Shown in pieces: positions 1 through 9,053 of a stretch of DNA of 64,000 nt. The stretch is from assembly GCF_902859595.1 (NCBI RefSeq), contig NZ_CADIJQ010000001.1, positions 124,001 to 188,000 on the forward strand, written 5' to 3'. A program made the translations under genes and the position numbers. Below the pieces are notes generated by a model. That model worked only from the letters and a program-made list of their open reading frames with translations. It was not told the origin of the DNA and searched no databases. The stretch's first letter is position 1. The number at the start of each line of letters is the position of its first letter. Source of the stretch: Achromobacter kerstersii (GTDB lineage: Bacteria > Pseudomonadota > Gammaproteobacteria > Burkholderiales > Burkholderiaceae_B).

Positions 1-596
1 GCCTGGGCTATCTGTATGAAACCGGCCGGCGCCAGGGCTACTACCCCACGGGCCGCCTCTTGGCCATGGCCCAGCGCATTGCTCGCTCAGATCCCGTTCT
101 GGATCGCGTTTATCCCAGCCTGCTTGAATTAAGGGACGCTACCCGCGAAACGATTGTTTTCGCCAAGCTGACCCAGGACGGCCGCGTGGTCTATCTGGAT
201 GTGCTGGATTCACCTCATACCATCCGATACGCGCCCGTTGCCGGCGAGTTCAAAGACGTACACGCCAATTCGCTGGGCAAGGCGCTGATGTCGCTGATGG
301 ATGACGCCGCCCGCGGCGCGATGATGGCTGGCATGACGATGACCCGCTACAACGAGCGCACGCTTGTCACGCCGCAGGCGTTGCAGGACGATCTTCTGCG
401 GTCACGCCAACGGGGCTGGTTCATGAATAGCGGGGAATCCATCGCCGATGTGGGCGCCATCGCCTGGCCCGTCACCTTGTCGGGCGAACACTATGCGATT
501 TCCGTGGGCGGCCCGATCTACCGGATCGAGCCGCAGCAGGAAGCCTATGCGCGCATCCTGCGGGCGGCGTGCACCGCCCTGGAACAGCAGGCCTGA
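1..596 (+). CDS. IclR family transcriptional regulator (5' end cut off by window)
   Basis: This is the C-terminal part of an IclR-type regulator. The frame is open from the window edge, and the first visible residues read LGYLYETGRRQGYYPTGRLL, as found just after the winged helix in IclR proteins. The rest matches the effector-binding domain: a strand ending VVYLDVLDSP, then the conserved HANSLGKALMSLM helix and later SGESIADVGAIAWPV. The DNA-binding domain lies outside the window. The gene converges on the minus-strand cupin/Bug/CoA-transferase/dehydrogenase operon, so it is a plausible regulator of it; that link is inference. A TTG at 60 could be read as a start, but it would cut into the conserved fold. 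Confidence 0.85.
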   Translation, partial: LGYLYETGRRQGYYPTGRLLAMAQRIARSDPVLDRVYPSLLELRDATRETIVFAKLTQDGRVVYLDVLDSPHTIRYAPVAGEFKDVHANSLGKALMSLMDDAARGAMMAGMTMTRYNERTLVTPQALQDDLLRSRQRGWFMNSGESIADVGAIAWPVTLSGEHYAISVGGPIYRIEPQQEAYARILRAACTALEQQA

Positions 597-651
597 ACGG
601 CTGCCGGTCTTTCGGGTGGGTTGGGCGCGAGCCTGGGCCGCGACCTGCGCC

Positions 652-1808
652 TTAGTACGACTTCGGCAGCCCCAGCACTTTTTCTGCGATGAAGCACATG
701 ATCAGCTGCGGGCTGACCGGGGCGATGCGGGGGATGAAGCTCTCGCGCAGCAGCCGTTCCACGTGGTATTCCTTGGCGTAGCCCATGCCGCCCAGCGTCA
801 TCACCGCCGTCTGGCAGGCGTTGTAGCCGGCTTCGGCCGCCAGGTACTTGGCCGTGTTGGCGTAGGGGCCGCAGGGCTGGCCGGCGTCATACATGCTGGC
901 CGCCTTGAACACCATCAGATCCGCCGCTTCCAGCTGCATCCAGGCCTGCGCCAGCGGGTGCTGGATGCCCTGGTTCTGGCCGATGGGGCGGCCGAACACG
1001 GTGCGTTCGCCGGCGTACTTTACCGCCCGGTCCAGCGCGGCGCGGCCGATGCCCACAGCTTCCGCCGCGATCAGGATGCGTTCGGGGTTCAGGCCATGCA
1101 GGATGTATTCAAAACCGCGGCCTTCTTCGCCGATGCGATCGGCCACCGGAATGCGTAGCCCATCGATGAACAGCATGTTCGAGTCCACGGCTTTGCGGCC
1201 CATTTTCTCGATTTCCCGCACTTCGATCTTCTCGCGGTCCAGGTCTGTATAGAACAGCGACAGGCCTTGCGTGGGTTTATCCACCTCGGACAGCGGGGTG
1301 GTGCGCGCCAGCAGCAGCATCTTGTTGGCGACTTGCGCCGTCGAGATCCAGATTTTGCGGCGTACCCATCGCCCTGGCGCACCGCGCGCGTTGACAGCTT
1401 GGTGGTGTCCAGGCCGGCATCGGGTTCGGTGACGGCGAAGCAGGCCTTTTCGCGGCCGGCGATCAGCGGTTCGAGCCAGCGCGCGCGCTGCTCATCGCTG
1501 CCGAACACCACGACGGGGTTCAGCCCGAAGATGTTCATGTGTACGGCGGATGCGCCGGTAAAGCCCGCGCCGGACGCCGCGATGGTCTGCATCATCAGCG
1601 CCGCTTCGGTCATGCCGAGCCCGGCGCCGCCGTATTCCTGCGGCATGGCGATGCCCAGCCATCCGTCGCGCGCCAGATCAGCGTGCAGCGGTTCGGGGAA
1701 GCCGCCTTCGCGGTCGCGTTCCAGCCAGTATTCGTCGGGGTAACGGTCACAGATGCGCGAAACGGCGTCGCGCAGCGCCAATTGGTCAGGGGTAAAGGCG
1801 AAGTCCAT
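652..1808 (-). pseudogene. acyl-CoA dehydrogenase, frameshifted
   Basis: Two adjacent minus-strand frames together make one acyl-CoA dehydrogenase of about 385 residues. The N-terminal half starts at 1808 (MDFAFTPDQLALRDAV) and carries the FAVTEPDAG flavin-binding motif. The C-terminal half resumes in another frame at RKIWISTAQVANKM and runs to 652, including the ERTVFGRPIGQNQGIQHPLA segment. The break is at 1359-1362. Relatives have about four residues between GDGY and RKIW; only two bases remain here, so about 10 bases are missing. The start overlaps the upstream CoA-transferase stop by one base (TGATG), so the gene was translationally coupled. It is either a recent pseudogene or a sequence error. 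The substrate cannot be told. Confidence 0.85.
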
Positions 1809-3055
1809 CAGTCGTTTCCATCTTGGGTAATGCCACGGGCGAACAGGGTGTCGATCCGGGCGTCGTCGTAACCGGCTTGGGCCAATATTTCGCGGCTGTG
1901 CTGGCCCAGCGTCGGGGCGGGCCGGCGTATCGATGTCGGCGTGCCTTGGAACTGGCCCAGCGGCGCGGTCGTGCGTATCCGGCCTTCGGTGGGGTGATCC
2001 ATTTCTCGGATGAAGCCGGTGGCGGTCAGGTGCTCGTCTTCCAGCAGGTCGTCCACCGTGTAGAGCTGCGAGGCGGGGATGTCGGCTTGCGTCAGCGCGT
2101 CCAGCCATTCCTGGCTGGGGCGCGTGCGGATCACGTCCGCCACAAACGCATAGACCTCGCTGATATGCACCGCGCGGGCGCCATGCGTGCAAAAGCGCGG
2201 GTCCTGCGCCAGTTCGGGCTGGCCGATCAGGTTGAAGAAGTTGCGCCAGTGCTTGTCGTTGTAAATCAGCAGACAGATATAGCCGTCGGCGGTGGCATAC
2301 GGGCGGCGGTGCGGGGCCAGCAGGCGCGCGTAACCCGTCGGCCCCATCGGCGGGTCGAACGTGGCCCCGCCCAGGTGGTCGCCCAGCACCAGATGGGCCA
2401 TGCCTTCGAACATGGGAATTTCCACCTGCTGGCCGTGGCCCGTGGTCTTGGCGTGCAGCACCGCCGACACCAGCGCGATGCCCACGTGCAGGCCCACGGC
2501 GCGGTCCGCCAACGTCAGGGGCGCGTAGCGCGGCACATCGCCGCTTTGCTGGGCGGACAGCGCGGCGATGCCGGTCTGGCCCTGGATCAGGTCATCGTAG
2601 GCGGGCCGCCCGGCGTAAGGGCCGGCCTCGCCAAAGCCATAGGCGCCTAGATAGACGATGCGCGGATTGCGCGCGGCCACTGCTTCGTACGACAGCCCCA
2701 GCCGGGCCATCGCTTGCGGCCGGATGTTGTAGAGCAGGGCGTCGCAGCTTTCGGCCAGTTGCAGGCAGGCTTCGCGGCCTTCAGGCGTTTTCAGGTCCAG
2801 CACAATCGACCGCTTGTTGCGGTTCAAGTGCAGATACAAGTGGCCCATGCCCGGATTGCGCATGGGGCCCACGGCCCGCATGTTGTCGCCCGCGGGCGAC
2901 TCGACCTTGATCACGTCGGCCCCCAGGTCCGCCAGGATCTGCGTGGCGTACGGCCCCATCACCACCGAACTCAGGTCCAGGATGCGCACGCCCGACAGCG
3001 GGCCGGCGGCAGGGGGCGTGTTGTGGCGGGCCTGGTCAGGCGTGGCTGCTGTCAT
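1808..3055 (-). CDS. CaiB/BaiF family (class III) CoA-transferase
   Basis: Class III CoA-transferases move CoA between carboxylic acids in the cytoplasm. The 415-residue protein has the family opening GVRILDLSSVVMGPYATQIL followed by DLGADVIKVESPAGD, and NKRSIVLDLKTPEG. The conserved region LYNIRPQAMARLGL lies at about residues 110-125. The start at 3055 (MTAATPDQ) is preferred to an in-frame ATG 13 codons earlier, because it gives the usual N terminus and an ATGA overlap with the stop of the upstream Bug gene. The next gene, the broken dehydrogenase, overlaps its stop. Together they suggest activation and oxidation of an organic acid taken up through the Bug protein. The substrate is unknown. 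Confidence 0.9.
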   Translation of the reverse strand: MTAATPDQARHNTPPAAGPLSGVRILDLSSVVMGPYATQILADLGADVIKVESPAGDNMRAVGPMRNPGMGHLYLHLNRNKRSIVLDLKTPEGREACLQLAESCDALLYNIRPQAMARLGLSYEAVAARNPRIVYLGAYGFGEAGPYAGRPAYDDLIQGQTGIAALSAQQSGDVPRYAPLTLADRAVGLHVGIALVSAVLHAKTTGHGQQVEIPMFEGMAHLVLGDHLGGATFDPPMGPTGYARLLAPHRRPYATADGYICLLIYNDKHWRNFFNLIGQPELAQDPRFCTHGARAVHISEVYAFVADVIRTRPSQEWLDALTQADIPASQLYTVDDLLEDEHLTATGFIREMDHPTEGRIRTTAPLGQFQGTPTSIRRPAPTLGQHSREILAQAGYDDARIDTLFARGITQDGND

Positions 3056-4023
3056 TGCTGTTCGATTCCTGCATCTTTGATCAGCTTGCCCCACAGGTCG
3101 CGCTGTTCGCTGACGAACTGCGCAAAGGCCTCGGGCGTGCTGGAAAAGGCGTCGAAGCCCAGGCCGGCCAGGCGCTTCTTCACCTCGGGTTTGGCCACCA
3201 CCTGATTGATGGCGGCATTCAATTTGGCCACCACTTCCGGCGGCAGCCCGGCCGGGCCGAAGTAGCCGTTCCAGGAGTTCAGGTCAAAGTCCTTCACGCC
3301 CGCTTCGGCCATGGAGGGCAGGTCGGGCACGATGGCGCTGCGTTCGGCGGTGGATACGGCCAGGGCGCGCAACTGGCCCGATTGCACGAAGGGCAGCCCC
3401 GAGGCCAGGTCCGTGAACATGAAGTCGACTTGTCCGCCGACCACATCCGTCAGCCCTTGCGGGGTGCCCTTGTAAGGCACGTGCAGGATGTCGATCTTGG
3501 CGCGGTCGGCCAGCGTGGCGCCCGCAACGATGCCGGTGCTGTTGCCGCTGGCGTAGGTGATGCGGCCGGGGTTCTTCTTCGCGTCGGCCACTAGCTCGCC
3601 GACGTTCTTCCATGGGCGCTTCGGATTCACAACCAGGATGAAGGGCAGGTTGCCGCCCCGGGCGATCGGGGTGAAGTCCTTGACCGGGTCATAAGGCACG
3701 TTCTTCATCAGCCAGGGCGCGGCCGAGTGCGAGGTGTTGGTGGTGACGAACAAGGTGTAGCCGTCGGGCTTGGCGCGGGCGACATAGGCGGCGGCGATGG
3801 TGGCGTTGGCGCCGGGCTTGTTCTCGACGACGATTGTTTGGCCCAGGATGGCCGACAGTTCCTGTCCAAAGATTCGGCCAACGGCATCGGTGCCGGAGCC
3901 GGCCGGGAAGGGCACGACCAGCGTGATCGGTTTGTTGGGATAGTCGGCGGCGTGGGCGGCGGGGGCGGCCATCAAGGCCGCGCCGCTGACGAGCGCGGCG
4001 GCGAGCAGGCGATACGTGTGCAT
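3052..4023 (-). CDS. Bug family tripartite tricarboxylate transporter substrate-binding protein
   Basis: This 323-residue periplasmic binding protein of the Bug (Bordetella uptake gene) family has a signal peptide ending AAPAAHAA-DYPNKPITLVV at about residue 25. The family signatures follow: KPITLVVPFPAGSGTDAVGR, the VVENKPGANATIAA loop and the conserved YASGNSTG region. Such proteins capture carboxylates or other small organic acids. No TctA/TctB membrane genes are nearby, so it is an orphan binding protein, as is common in this family. The ATG at 4023 has a CTGGAG ribosome site 9-14 bases upstream. Its stop overlaps the CoA-transferase start. The ligand cannot be inferred beyond a likely acid substrate of the downstream enzymes. 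Confidence 0.93.
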   Translation of the reverse strand: MHTYRLLAAALVSGAALMAAPAAHAADYPNKPITLVVPFPAGSGTDAVGRIFGQELSAILGQTIVVENKPGANATIAAAYVARAKPDGYTLFVTTNTSHSAAPWLMKNVPYDPVKDFTPIARGGNLPFILVVNPKRPWKNVGELVADAKKNPGRITYASGNSTGIVAGATLADRAKIDILHVPYKGTPQGLTDVVGGQVDFMFTDLASGLPFVQSGQLRALAVSTAERSAIVPDLPSMAEAGVKDFDLNSWNGYFGPAGLPPEVVAKLNAAINQVVAKPEVKKRLAGLGFDAFSSTPEAFAQFVSEQRDLWGKLIKDAGIEQQ

Positions 4024-4092
4024 GGGGTTGTCTCCAGTTTTTTATAAGGGGTCAGGCGCGGCTCTGCGGCCGCTGCCTATTGCTGCGCCGAG

Positions 4093-4515
4093 TCAGGCGG
4101 CAGCGGGTGGCGCCGGAAAGTCCCGGATCACGCGGTCGGGGGATTCTTCATACGGGGGGGTATAGATCACCAGCAGGCGGGCGGGCTCGTCGCTGGTCAC
4201 GGTGAACACGTGGGGGATGTCGGGCGGGAAGTAGCAGCAATCGCCGGGGCCCATGTCGGCCCATTCGTCCTGCACTTGCGCGCGGGCGGTGCCCGACAAC
4301 AGATAACAGACCTGTTCGATGCCGGGGTGAGCATGGGGCAGCGCGCCTTTGCCCTTGTCGATCACGCCCAGCAGCACTTCCACGCCGCGCGAGCCGACGG
4401 TGTCGGGGCCGATCAGCCGGCGGTTCAACGTGCCGGTGTGGTTGGCGGGGTGGTAGCCCGGAACGTCGGCCTCGCGGACCAGCCAGCTGGGGGTTTTTTG
4501 CTGCGTCATGTTCAT
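4093..4515 (-). CDS. cupin domain protein
   Basis: This 140-residue single-domain cupin has the first metal-binding motif around HAHPGIEQVCYLLSG (about residues 61-75) and the second around PGDCCYFPPDIPHVF. The fold can bind a metal and act as a small dioxygenase, isomerase or sensor. It is the first gene of the catabolic operon, 69 bases before the Bug gene and just downstream of the palindrome at 4528-4555. Two in-frame ATGs (4515 and 4509) are possible and the ribosome site is weak for both. A role in the pathway or in sensing its substrate is inference; the enzymatic function is not known. Confidence 0.85.
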   Translation of the reverse strand: MNMTQQKTPSWLVREADVPGYHPANHTGTLNRRLIGPDTVGSRGVEVLLGVIDKGKGALPHAHPGIEQVCYLLSGTARAQVQDEWADMGPGDCCYFPPDIPHVFTVTSDEPARLLVIYTPPYEESPDRVIRDFPAPPAAA

Positions 4516-4527
4516 CCGTTTAAATTT

Positions 4528-4555
4528 TCATACGTAAATTTATTTTCACGTATGA
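4528..4555. promoter_or_regulatory. inverted repeat, candidate operator of the cupin operon
   Basis: TCATACGT (4528-4535) and ACGTATGA (4548-4555) are perfect 8-bp arms around an AT-only-plus-C 12-base spacer. The element lies 13 bases upstream of the cupin start codon and 129 bases upstream of folC. Position and symmetry fit a dimeric regulator site; IclR is the nearest candidate because a partial iclR gene borders the operon. The assignment is inference. Confidence 0.5.
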
Positions 4556-4634
4556 GAAAAACATCGGCAAGCGCTTTTTCGGTGCAGATACTGTGTCGCG
4601 CCCTAGGGGATTAGGGAAAACACCGGGCGCAGAC

Positions 4635-4643
4635 TGCTAAAAT
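4635..4643 (+). promoter_or_regulatory. possible extended -10 promoter element for folC
   Basis: TGCTAAAAT lies 41 bases before the folC start and resembles an extended -10 box (TGn-TAAAAT). No convincing -35 box is present at 16-18 bases. Similar TAAAAT boxes precede rpsB (15065-15070), bamA and ratA (43069-43074). The call rests on the motif alone. Confidence 0.3.
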
Positions 4644-4683
4644 CCGGGGCTGATTCAACACGACCCCCGTCTCCACCCCCGCC

Positions 4684-5994
4684 ATGTCCCCTGTTTCCCA
4701 GCCTGACGCATCCGCCACCCTGTCTGATTGGCTCCAGTATCTGGAATCCATCCACGCCACCGCGATCGACATGGGCCTGGATCGCGTGCGCGAGGTTGCC
4801 ACGCGCATGGGGCTTGAGCTGTCCGGCGTGAAGTTCGTTGTCGGCGGCACCAACGGCAAAGGGTCCACCTGTGCCATGCTGGAAGCCATTCTGCTGGCGG
4901 CGGGCTACAAAGTGGGGCTGTACACCTCCCCGCACCTGATCGATTTCAACGAACGCGCCCGCGTCAACGGGCAGATCGCCTCCGATGATGCGCTGATCGC
5001 CCAGTTCCAGGCGGTGGAAGCGGCGCGCGGCGAGGTCTCGCTGACGTACTTCGAATTCACCACGCTGGCCATCCTGCGCCTGTTCTCGCAATCGCGCCTG
5101 GACGCGGTGGTGCTGGAAGTGGGTCTGGGCGGCCGGCTGGACGCCGTCAACATCGTTGACGCCGACTGCTCAATCGTCACCAGCGTCGACCTTGACCACA
5201 CCGACTGGCTGGGCGACACCCGCGAAAAAATCGGTTTCGAAAAAGCGCACATCTACCGCGCCGGCCGTCCCGCTATTTGCAGCGACCCGGTGCCGCCGCA
5301 ATCGCTGCTGGATTACGTCGAAAAGATCGGCGCCGACCTCTGGTTGTTTGGGCGCGACTTCAACTATTCCGGCGACCGCCAGCAATGGGCGTTCGGAGGC
5401 CGCGAACAACGCCGCAGCGCGCTGGCCTATCCGGCCCTGCGCGGCGCCAATCAATTGCTGAACGCATCGGCCGCGCTGGCCGCGCTGGAGTCCGTGCGCG
5501 ATCGCCTGCCGGTGCCGGCGCAGGCCGTGCGCCTGGGGCTGCTGCAGGCATCGCTGCCGGGCCGCTTCCAGATCCTGCCGGGCCAGCCGTCCGTGATTCT
5601 GGACGTGGCGCACAACCCGCACGCCGCCGCCGTGCTGGCGCAGAATCTGGACAACATGGGCTTTCATCCCTATACCCACGCGGTATTCGGCATGTTGAAC
5701 GACAAGGACCTGGCTGGCGTCGTCGCCAAAATGGGCACGCGCATTGATCACTGGTACTGCGCAGGCCTGTCGGGCCCGCGCGGAACGTCCGGGCAGGCGC
5801 TGGCGGATCAGGTTGCCGCCGCCTTGCCGCCGTCGCCCGCGGGGGCGGAAAGCCCCAGCATCGCCGCCTTCGAAGATCCCGCCGAGGCCTACGCCGCAGC
5901 GCGCGAACGGGCGGTCGAGAATGATAGAATCGTCGTGTTTGGGTCGTTTCTCACCGTGGCCTCGGTTTTGCAGGCTCTGGGTCGCAAGGCATAG
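4684..5994 (+). CDS. folC: bifunctional dihydrofolate synthase/folylpolyglutamate synthase
   Basis: FolC adds glutamate to dihydropteroate and to reduced folates in the cytoplasm, using ATP. The 436-residue protein has the Mur-ligase-type P-loop GGTNGKGS at residues 54-61, the LYTSPHLIDFNERARVNG segment, VLEVGLGGRLDAVNIVD, the DLDHTDWLG motif and the C-terminal domain marker LDVAHNPHAA. Length is normal. In related genomes accD usually sits directly upstream; here the cupin operon occupies that side and runs the other way, so folC probably has its own promoter. It is followed after 63 bases by the SPOR-domain gene. Confidence 0.97.
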   Translation: MSPVSQPDASATLSDWLQYLESIHATAIDMGLDRVREVATRMGLELSGVKFVVGGTNGKGSTCAMLEAILLAAGYKVGLYTSPHLIDFNERARVNGQIASDDALIAQFQAVEAARGEVSLTYFEFTTLAILRLFSQSRLDAVVLEVGLGGRLDAVNIVDADCSIVTSVDLDHTDWLGDTREKIGFEKAHIYRAGRPAICSDPVPPQSLLDYVEKIGADLWLFGRDFNYSGDRQQWAFGGREQRRSALAYPALRGANQLLNASAALAALESVRDRLPVPAQAVRLGLLQASLPGRFQILPGQPSVILDVAHNPHAAAVLAQNLDNMGFHPYTHAVFGMLNDKDLAGVVAKMGTRIDHWYCAGLSGPRGTSGQALADQVAAALPPSPAGAESPSIAAFEDPAEAYAAARERAVENDRIVVFGSFLTVASVLQALGRKA

Positions 5995-6057
5995 GCAAAT
6001 CGGCTCGTGGCGGCCCACCGCCATATTGCCGAAAGGCGCCGCAAGGAATTCTCTTCC

Positions 6058-6864
6058 ATGGGTTTTTTCAAACGCAAAGATCCTGCCGACCAGGCGCAGT
6101 CCTCTAAACGGGCGGCAGTGCCTAGCGAGGTTCAGGCTGCGGAGCTGCGCGGGCGCGCGCGGCGCAGGTTGGCAGGCGCCGTCGCGCTGGTGCTGGCGGC
6201 TGTCATCATTCTTCCCATGGTGCTTGATTCGCAGCCCGTACCGGTTGCCGACAACATTCCCATCCGGGTGCCGGATCGCAACACGCCGTTCCAGCCGCAG
6301 GTAGGCGAGCCGCAAGCGGCTGCCCCCACCACGCCGGATGCTGCGCCCACGGAAGGTTCCGCCGTTCCCACGCCGCCGCCGGTCACGTCCGTGCCGCCCG
6401 TGGCAACGGCCCCGACGCCGCAGACGACCGTGCAAGTCACGCCGCCGCTTGTGCCGCCCAAGCCGGAAACCAAGCCCAAGCCCGAACCCAAGCCGGAATC
6501 CAAGCCCGAGCCCAAACCGACGCCCAAGCCCGAGACGCGTTCCGACGACGGCGCCCGCGCGCTGGCCTTGCTGGAAGGGCGTTCGGCGCCGGCCGCCACC
6601 GCGCCGGCCCCCAAGCCCGCCGCCGCCAAGGGTAATTTCGTGCTGCAGATTGCGGCTTACACGACGTCGGAAGACGCCCAATCGCGCCGCGCCAAGCTGC
6701 ATCAGGCCGGCGTCACCAATGCATTTGTGGAACAAGCCTCCATTGGAGGCAAACAGCAGTACCGTCTGCGCGTGGGGCCGTTCCCTTCGCGTGAGGCGGC
6801 ACAGGCGGCCCAGGCGCGTTTGCGCACCTTGGGCTATGACAATGGTTTCATTGCTGCCCAATAG
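6058..6864 (+). CDS. SPOR domain-containing inner-membrane protein (DedD-like)
   Basis: This 268-residue protein has a short basic cytoplasmic N terminus, one transmembrane helix (about residues 38-56), a long Pro/Lys/Glu-rich periplasmic linker with repeated KPEPKPE-type units (roughly 135-165), and a C-terminal SPOR domain from about 192 (FVLQIAAYTTSEDAQSRRAK onward). SPOR domains bind denuded peptidoglycan at the division septum, and this architecture matches DedD. The ATG at 6058 is chosen because an AAGGAA ribosome site lies about 10 bases upstream; an earlier GTG at 6007 adds an unrelated stretch. The stop overlaps the cvpA start by one base. Confidence 0.9.
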   Translation: MGFFKRKDPADQAQSSKRAAVPSEVQAAELRGRARRRLAGAVALVLAAVIILPMVLDSQPVPVADNIPIRVPDRNTPFQPQVGEPQAAAPTTPDAAPTEGSAVPTPPPVTSVPPVATAPTPQTTVQVTPPLVPPKPETKPKPEPKPESKPEPKPTPKPETRSDDGARALALLEGRSAPAATAPAPKPAAAKGNFVLQIAAYTTSEDAQSRRAKLHQAGVTNAFVEQASIGGKQQYRLRVGPFPSREAAQAAQARLRTLGYDNGFIAAQ

Positions 6865-7352
6865 TGACCGGTTTCGACTTCGTCGTACTGGCCATCCTGG
6901 TGGTCTCGGGTGTGCTGGGCCTGGTGCGCGGCCTGCTCAAAGAGGTGCTGTCGCTGGTCGCCTATCTGCTGGCCTTTGTGGCCGCGATATGGTGGGGCCC
7001 CACGGTATATACGTGGCTGGAGCCCTATATTGAAACGACGCTGCTGCGCATGGGAGTCTCATACGCCGTGGTGTTCATCCTAGTGCTGCTCGGTGTGGGT
7101 TTGGTCAACATGACGCTAGCCGCCTTGATCCGCAGTACCGGACTCAGCCCCGCCGATCACGGCCTGGGCGGAATGTTCGGGCTGGCCCGTGGTCTGGTGA
7201 TCGTGCTGGCGTTGGTGGCCGCTGCAGGCTACACGCCGCTACCCCAAGAGCCGTGGTGGAAGGACGCCATGTTTTCGCATTCGGCCATCGAGGCCATCAA
7301 ACATATCAAAACGTGGCTGCCGCCGTCTTTGGCGACTTGGCTGCCGTATTGA
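6864..7352 (+). CDS. cvpA: CvpA family membrane protein
   Basis: CvpA is an inner-membrane protein needed for colicin V production and linked to purF expression in enteric bacteria. The 162-residue sequence starts with GTG overlapping the previous stop (TAGTG). It has the family opening FDFVVLAILVVSGVLGLVRG, the conserved GLLKEVLSLVAYLLAF helix, about four hydrophobic segments, and the GLSPADHGLGGMFGLARGLV motif. It lies 30 bases upstream of purF, the conserved arrangement. Confidence 0.93.
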   Translation: MTGFDFVVLAILVVSGVLGLVRGLLKEVLSLVAYLLAFVAAIWWGPTVYTWLEPYIETTLLRMGVSYAVVFILVLLGVGLVNMTLAALIRSTGLSPADHGLGGMFGLARGLVIVLALVAAAGYTPLPQEPWWKDAMFSHSAIEAIKHIKTWLPPSLATWLPY

Positions 7353-7382
7353 TTAGCTTCAAATCAACCAGGAAATCTCACC

Positions 7383-8903
7383 ATGTGTGGAATCGTAGGG
7401 GTCATCGGGCGCGGGCCGGTCAACCAGCTGCTCTATGACAGCTTGCTGCTGTTGCAGCATCGCGGGCAGGACGCCGCGGGCATCGCGACGTCGCAAGGCA
7501 ACCAATTCAATATGTACAAGGCCCACGGCCTGGTGCGCGACGTTTTCCGTACGCGCAACATGCGTTCGTTGCCGGGTACGTCTGGCGTCGGCCAGGTCCG
7601 CTATCCCACCGCGGGCTCCAGCGCCAGCGAAGAAGAGGCCCAGCCGTTCTACGTCAACGCCCCGTTCGGCATCATGTTCGCCCACAACGGCAACCTGACG
7701 AACTGGCGTGAACTGCGCGAATCGCTCTACCGGGTCGATCGCCGCCACATCAACACGAATTCCGATTCCGAAGTGCTGCTGAACGTGCTTGCGCACGAAC
7801 TGCAATCGTCGGCGAACGGCGTGTCGCTGGATGATGACGCGATCTTCCGCGCGGTGTCGGCCGTGCACAAGCGCGTGCGCGGCGCCTACGCCGTCGTGGC
7901 GCAGATTTCCGGCTACGGCCTGCTCGCTTTCCGCGACCCCAACGGCATCCGCCCGTTGTGTATCGGCCGCATGGAAACCGATGAAGGCGTGGAATGGATG
8001 GTGGCCTCGGAATCGGTGGCGCTGGAAGGCAGCGGTTTTGTCTTCGTGCGCGATGTCGAGCCGGGCGAAGCCGTGTTTGTCGACCTGGACGGCCGCTTCG
8101 TCAGCCGCCAGTGCGCCGACAATCCGCAGCTGGTGCCGTGCATTTTCGAATACGTGTACTTCGCGCGTCCGGACTCGCTGATCGACGGCGTGTCGGTCTA
8201 CGACGCCCGTCTGCGCATGGGTGAATACCTGGCCGACAAGGTGGCGCGCAACATGCGTCTGGGCGACATCGACGTCGTCATGCCGATTCCGGATTCCTCG
8301 CGTCCGGCCGCCATGCAGCTGGCCGCCCGCCTGAACCTGGACTACCGCGAAGGGCTCATCAAGAACCGCTACGTGGGCCGCACGTTCATCATGCCGGGCC
8401 AAGCGGTGCGCCGTAAGTCCGTGCGCCAGAAGCTCAATGCCATCGGCATGGAGTTCAAGGGCAAGAACGTGCTGCTGGTTGATGACTCCATCGTGCGTGG
8501 CACCACCAGCCGTGAAATCGTCGACATGGCGCGCGCTGCTGGCGCCAACAAGGTGTACTTCGCGTCCGCCGCGCCTCCGGTTCGCTTCCCGAACGTGTAC
8601 GGCATCGACATGCCCACGCAATCGGAACTGATCGCCACCGGCCGCAGCGACGAAGAAATCGCCCGCGCCATCGGCGCTGACTCGCTGATCTACCAGGATC
8701 TGGCCGACATGCAGCAATCGGTGCGTGACCTGAACCCCAAGATGTCGCGCTTCGAGGCTTCGTGCTTCGACGGCGAGTATGTCACGGGCGACATCACTGC
8801 CGAATACCTGGCCCGCCTGGGTCAGTCGCGCGCGGAGCCGGGCCAGGACGAAGGCGCAAGCGGCCTGCAATTCAACATGGGCTACGCCGCCAACGACGCC
8901 TGA
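7383..8903 (+). CDS. purF: amidophosphoribosyltransferase
   Basis: PurF makes phosphoribosylamine from PRPP and glutamine, the first step of purine synthesis. The mature N terminus is the catalytic Cys2 (MCGIVGVIG) of the Ntn-type glutaminase domain. The C-terminal phosphoribosyltransferase domain carries the PRPP loop [14 protein letters not shown] at about residues 362-375. Length (506) is typical. The gene ends the folC-SPOR-cvpA-purF run and a strong terminator follows 27 bases after its stop. Confidence 0.98.
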   Translation: MCGIVGVIGRGPVNQLLYDSLLLLQHRGQDAAGIATSQGNQFNMYKAHGLVRDVFRTRNMRSLPGTSGVGQVRYPTAGSSASEEEAQPFYVNAPFGIMFAHNGNLTNWRELRESLYRVDRRHINTNSDSEVLLNVLAHELQSSANGVSLDDDAIFRAVSAVHKRVRGAYAVVAQISGYGLLAFRDPNGIRPLCIGRMETDEGVEWMVASESVALEGSGFVFVRDVEPGEAVFVDLDGRFVSRQCADNPQLVPCIFEYVYFARPDSLIDGVSVYDARLRMGEYLADKVARNMRLGDIDVVMPIPDSSRPAAMQLAARLNLDYREGLIKNRYVGRTFIMPGQAVRRKSVRQKLNAIGMEFKGKNVLLVDDSIVRGTTSREIVDMARAAGANKVYFASAAPPVRFPNVYGIDMPTQSELIATGRSDEEIARAIGADSLIYQDLADMQQSVRDLNPKMSRFEASCFDGEYVTGDITAEYLARLGQSRAEPGQDEGASGLQFNMGYAANDA

Positions 8904-8930
8904 TCCGTCGCGCGAATAAGCTCAATAAAA

Positions 8931-8958
8931 ATGCCGTCCCTTGGGACGGCATTTTTTT
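8931..8958 (+). terminator. Rho-independent terminator after purF
   Basis: ATGCCGTCC (8931-8939) pairs with GGACGGCAT (8944-8952) across a CTTG loop, followed by a run of six T. The A run before the stem could also support termination from the other strand. Confidence 0.92.
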
Positions 8959-9053
8959 CGTCGCGCCTTTTTGTCACGCATTTTCGTGGCGCTTTCTATG
9001 TAGCGCTTTCTATATAGCGCTTTTTTAGGCGGCGCCAGCCAATGCGGCGCCCG

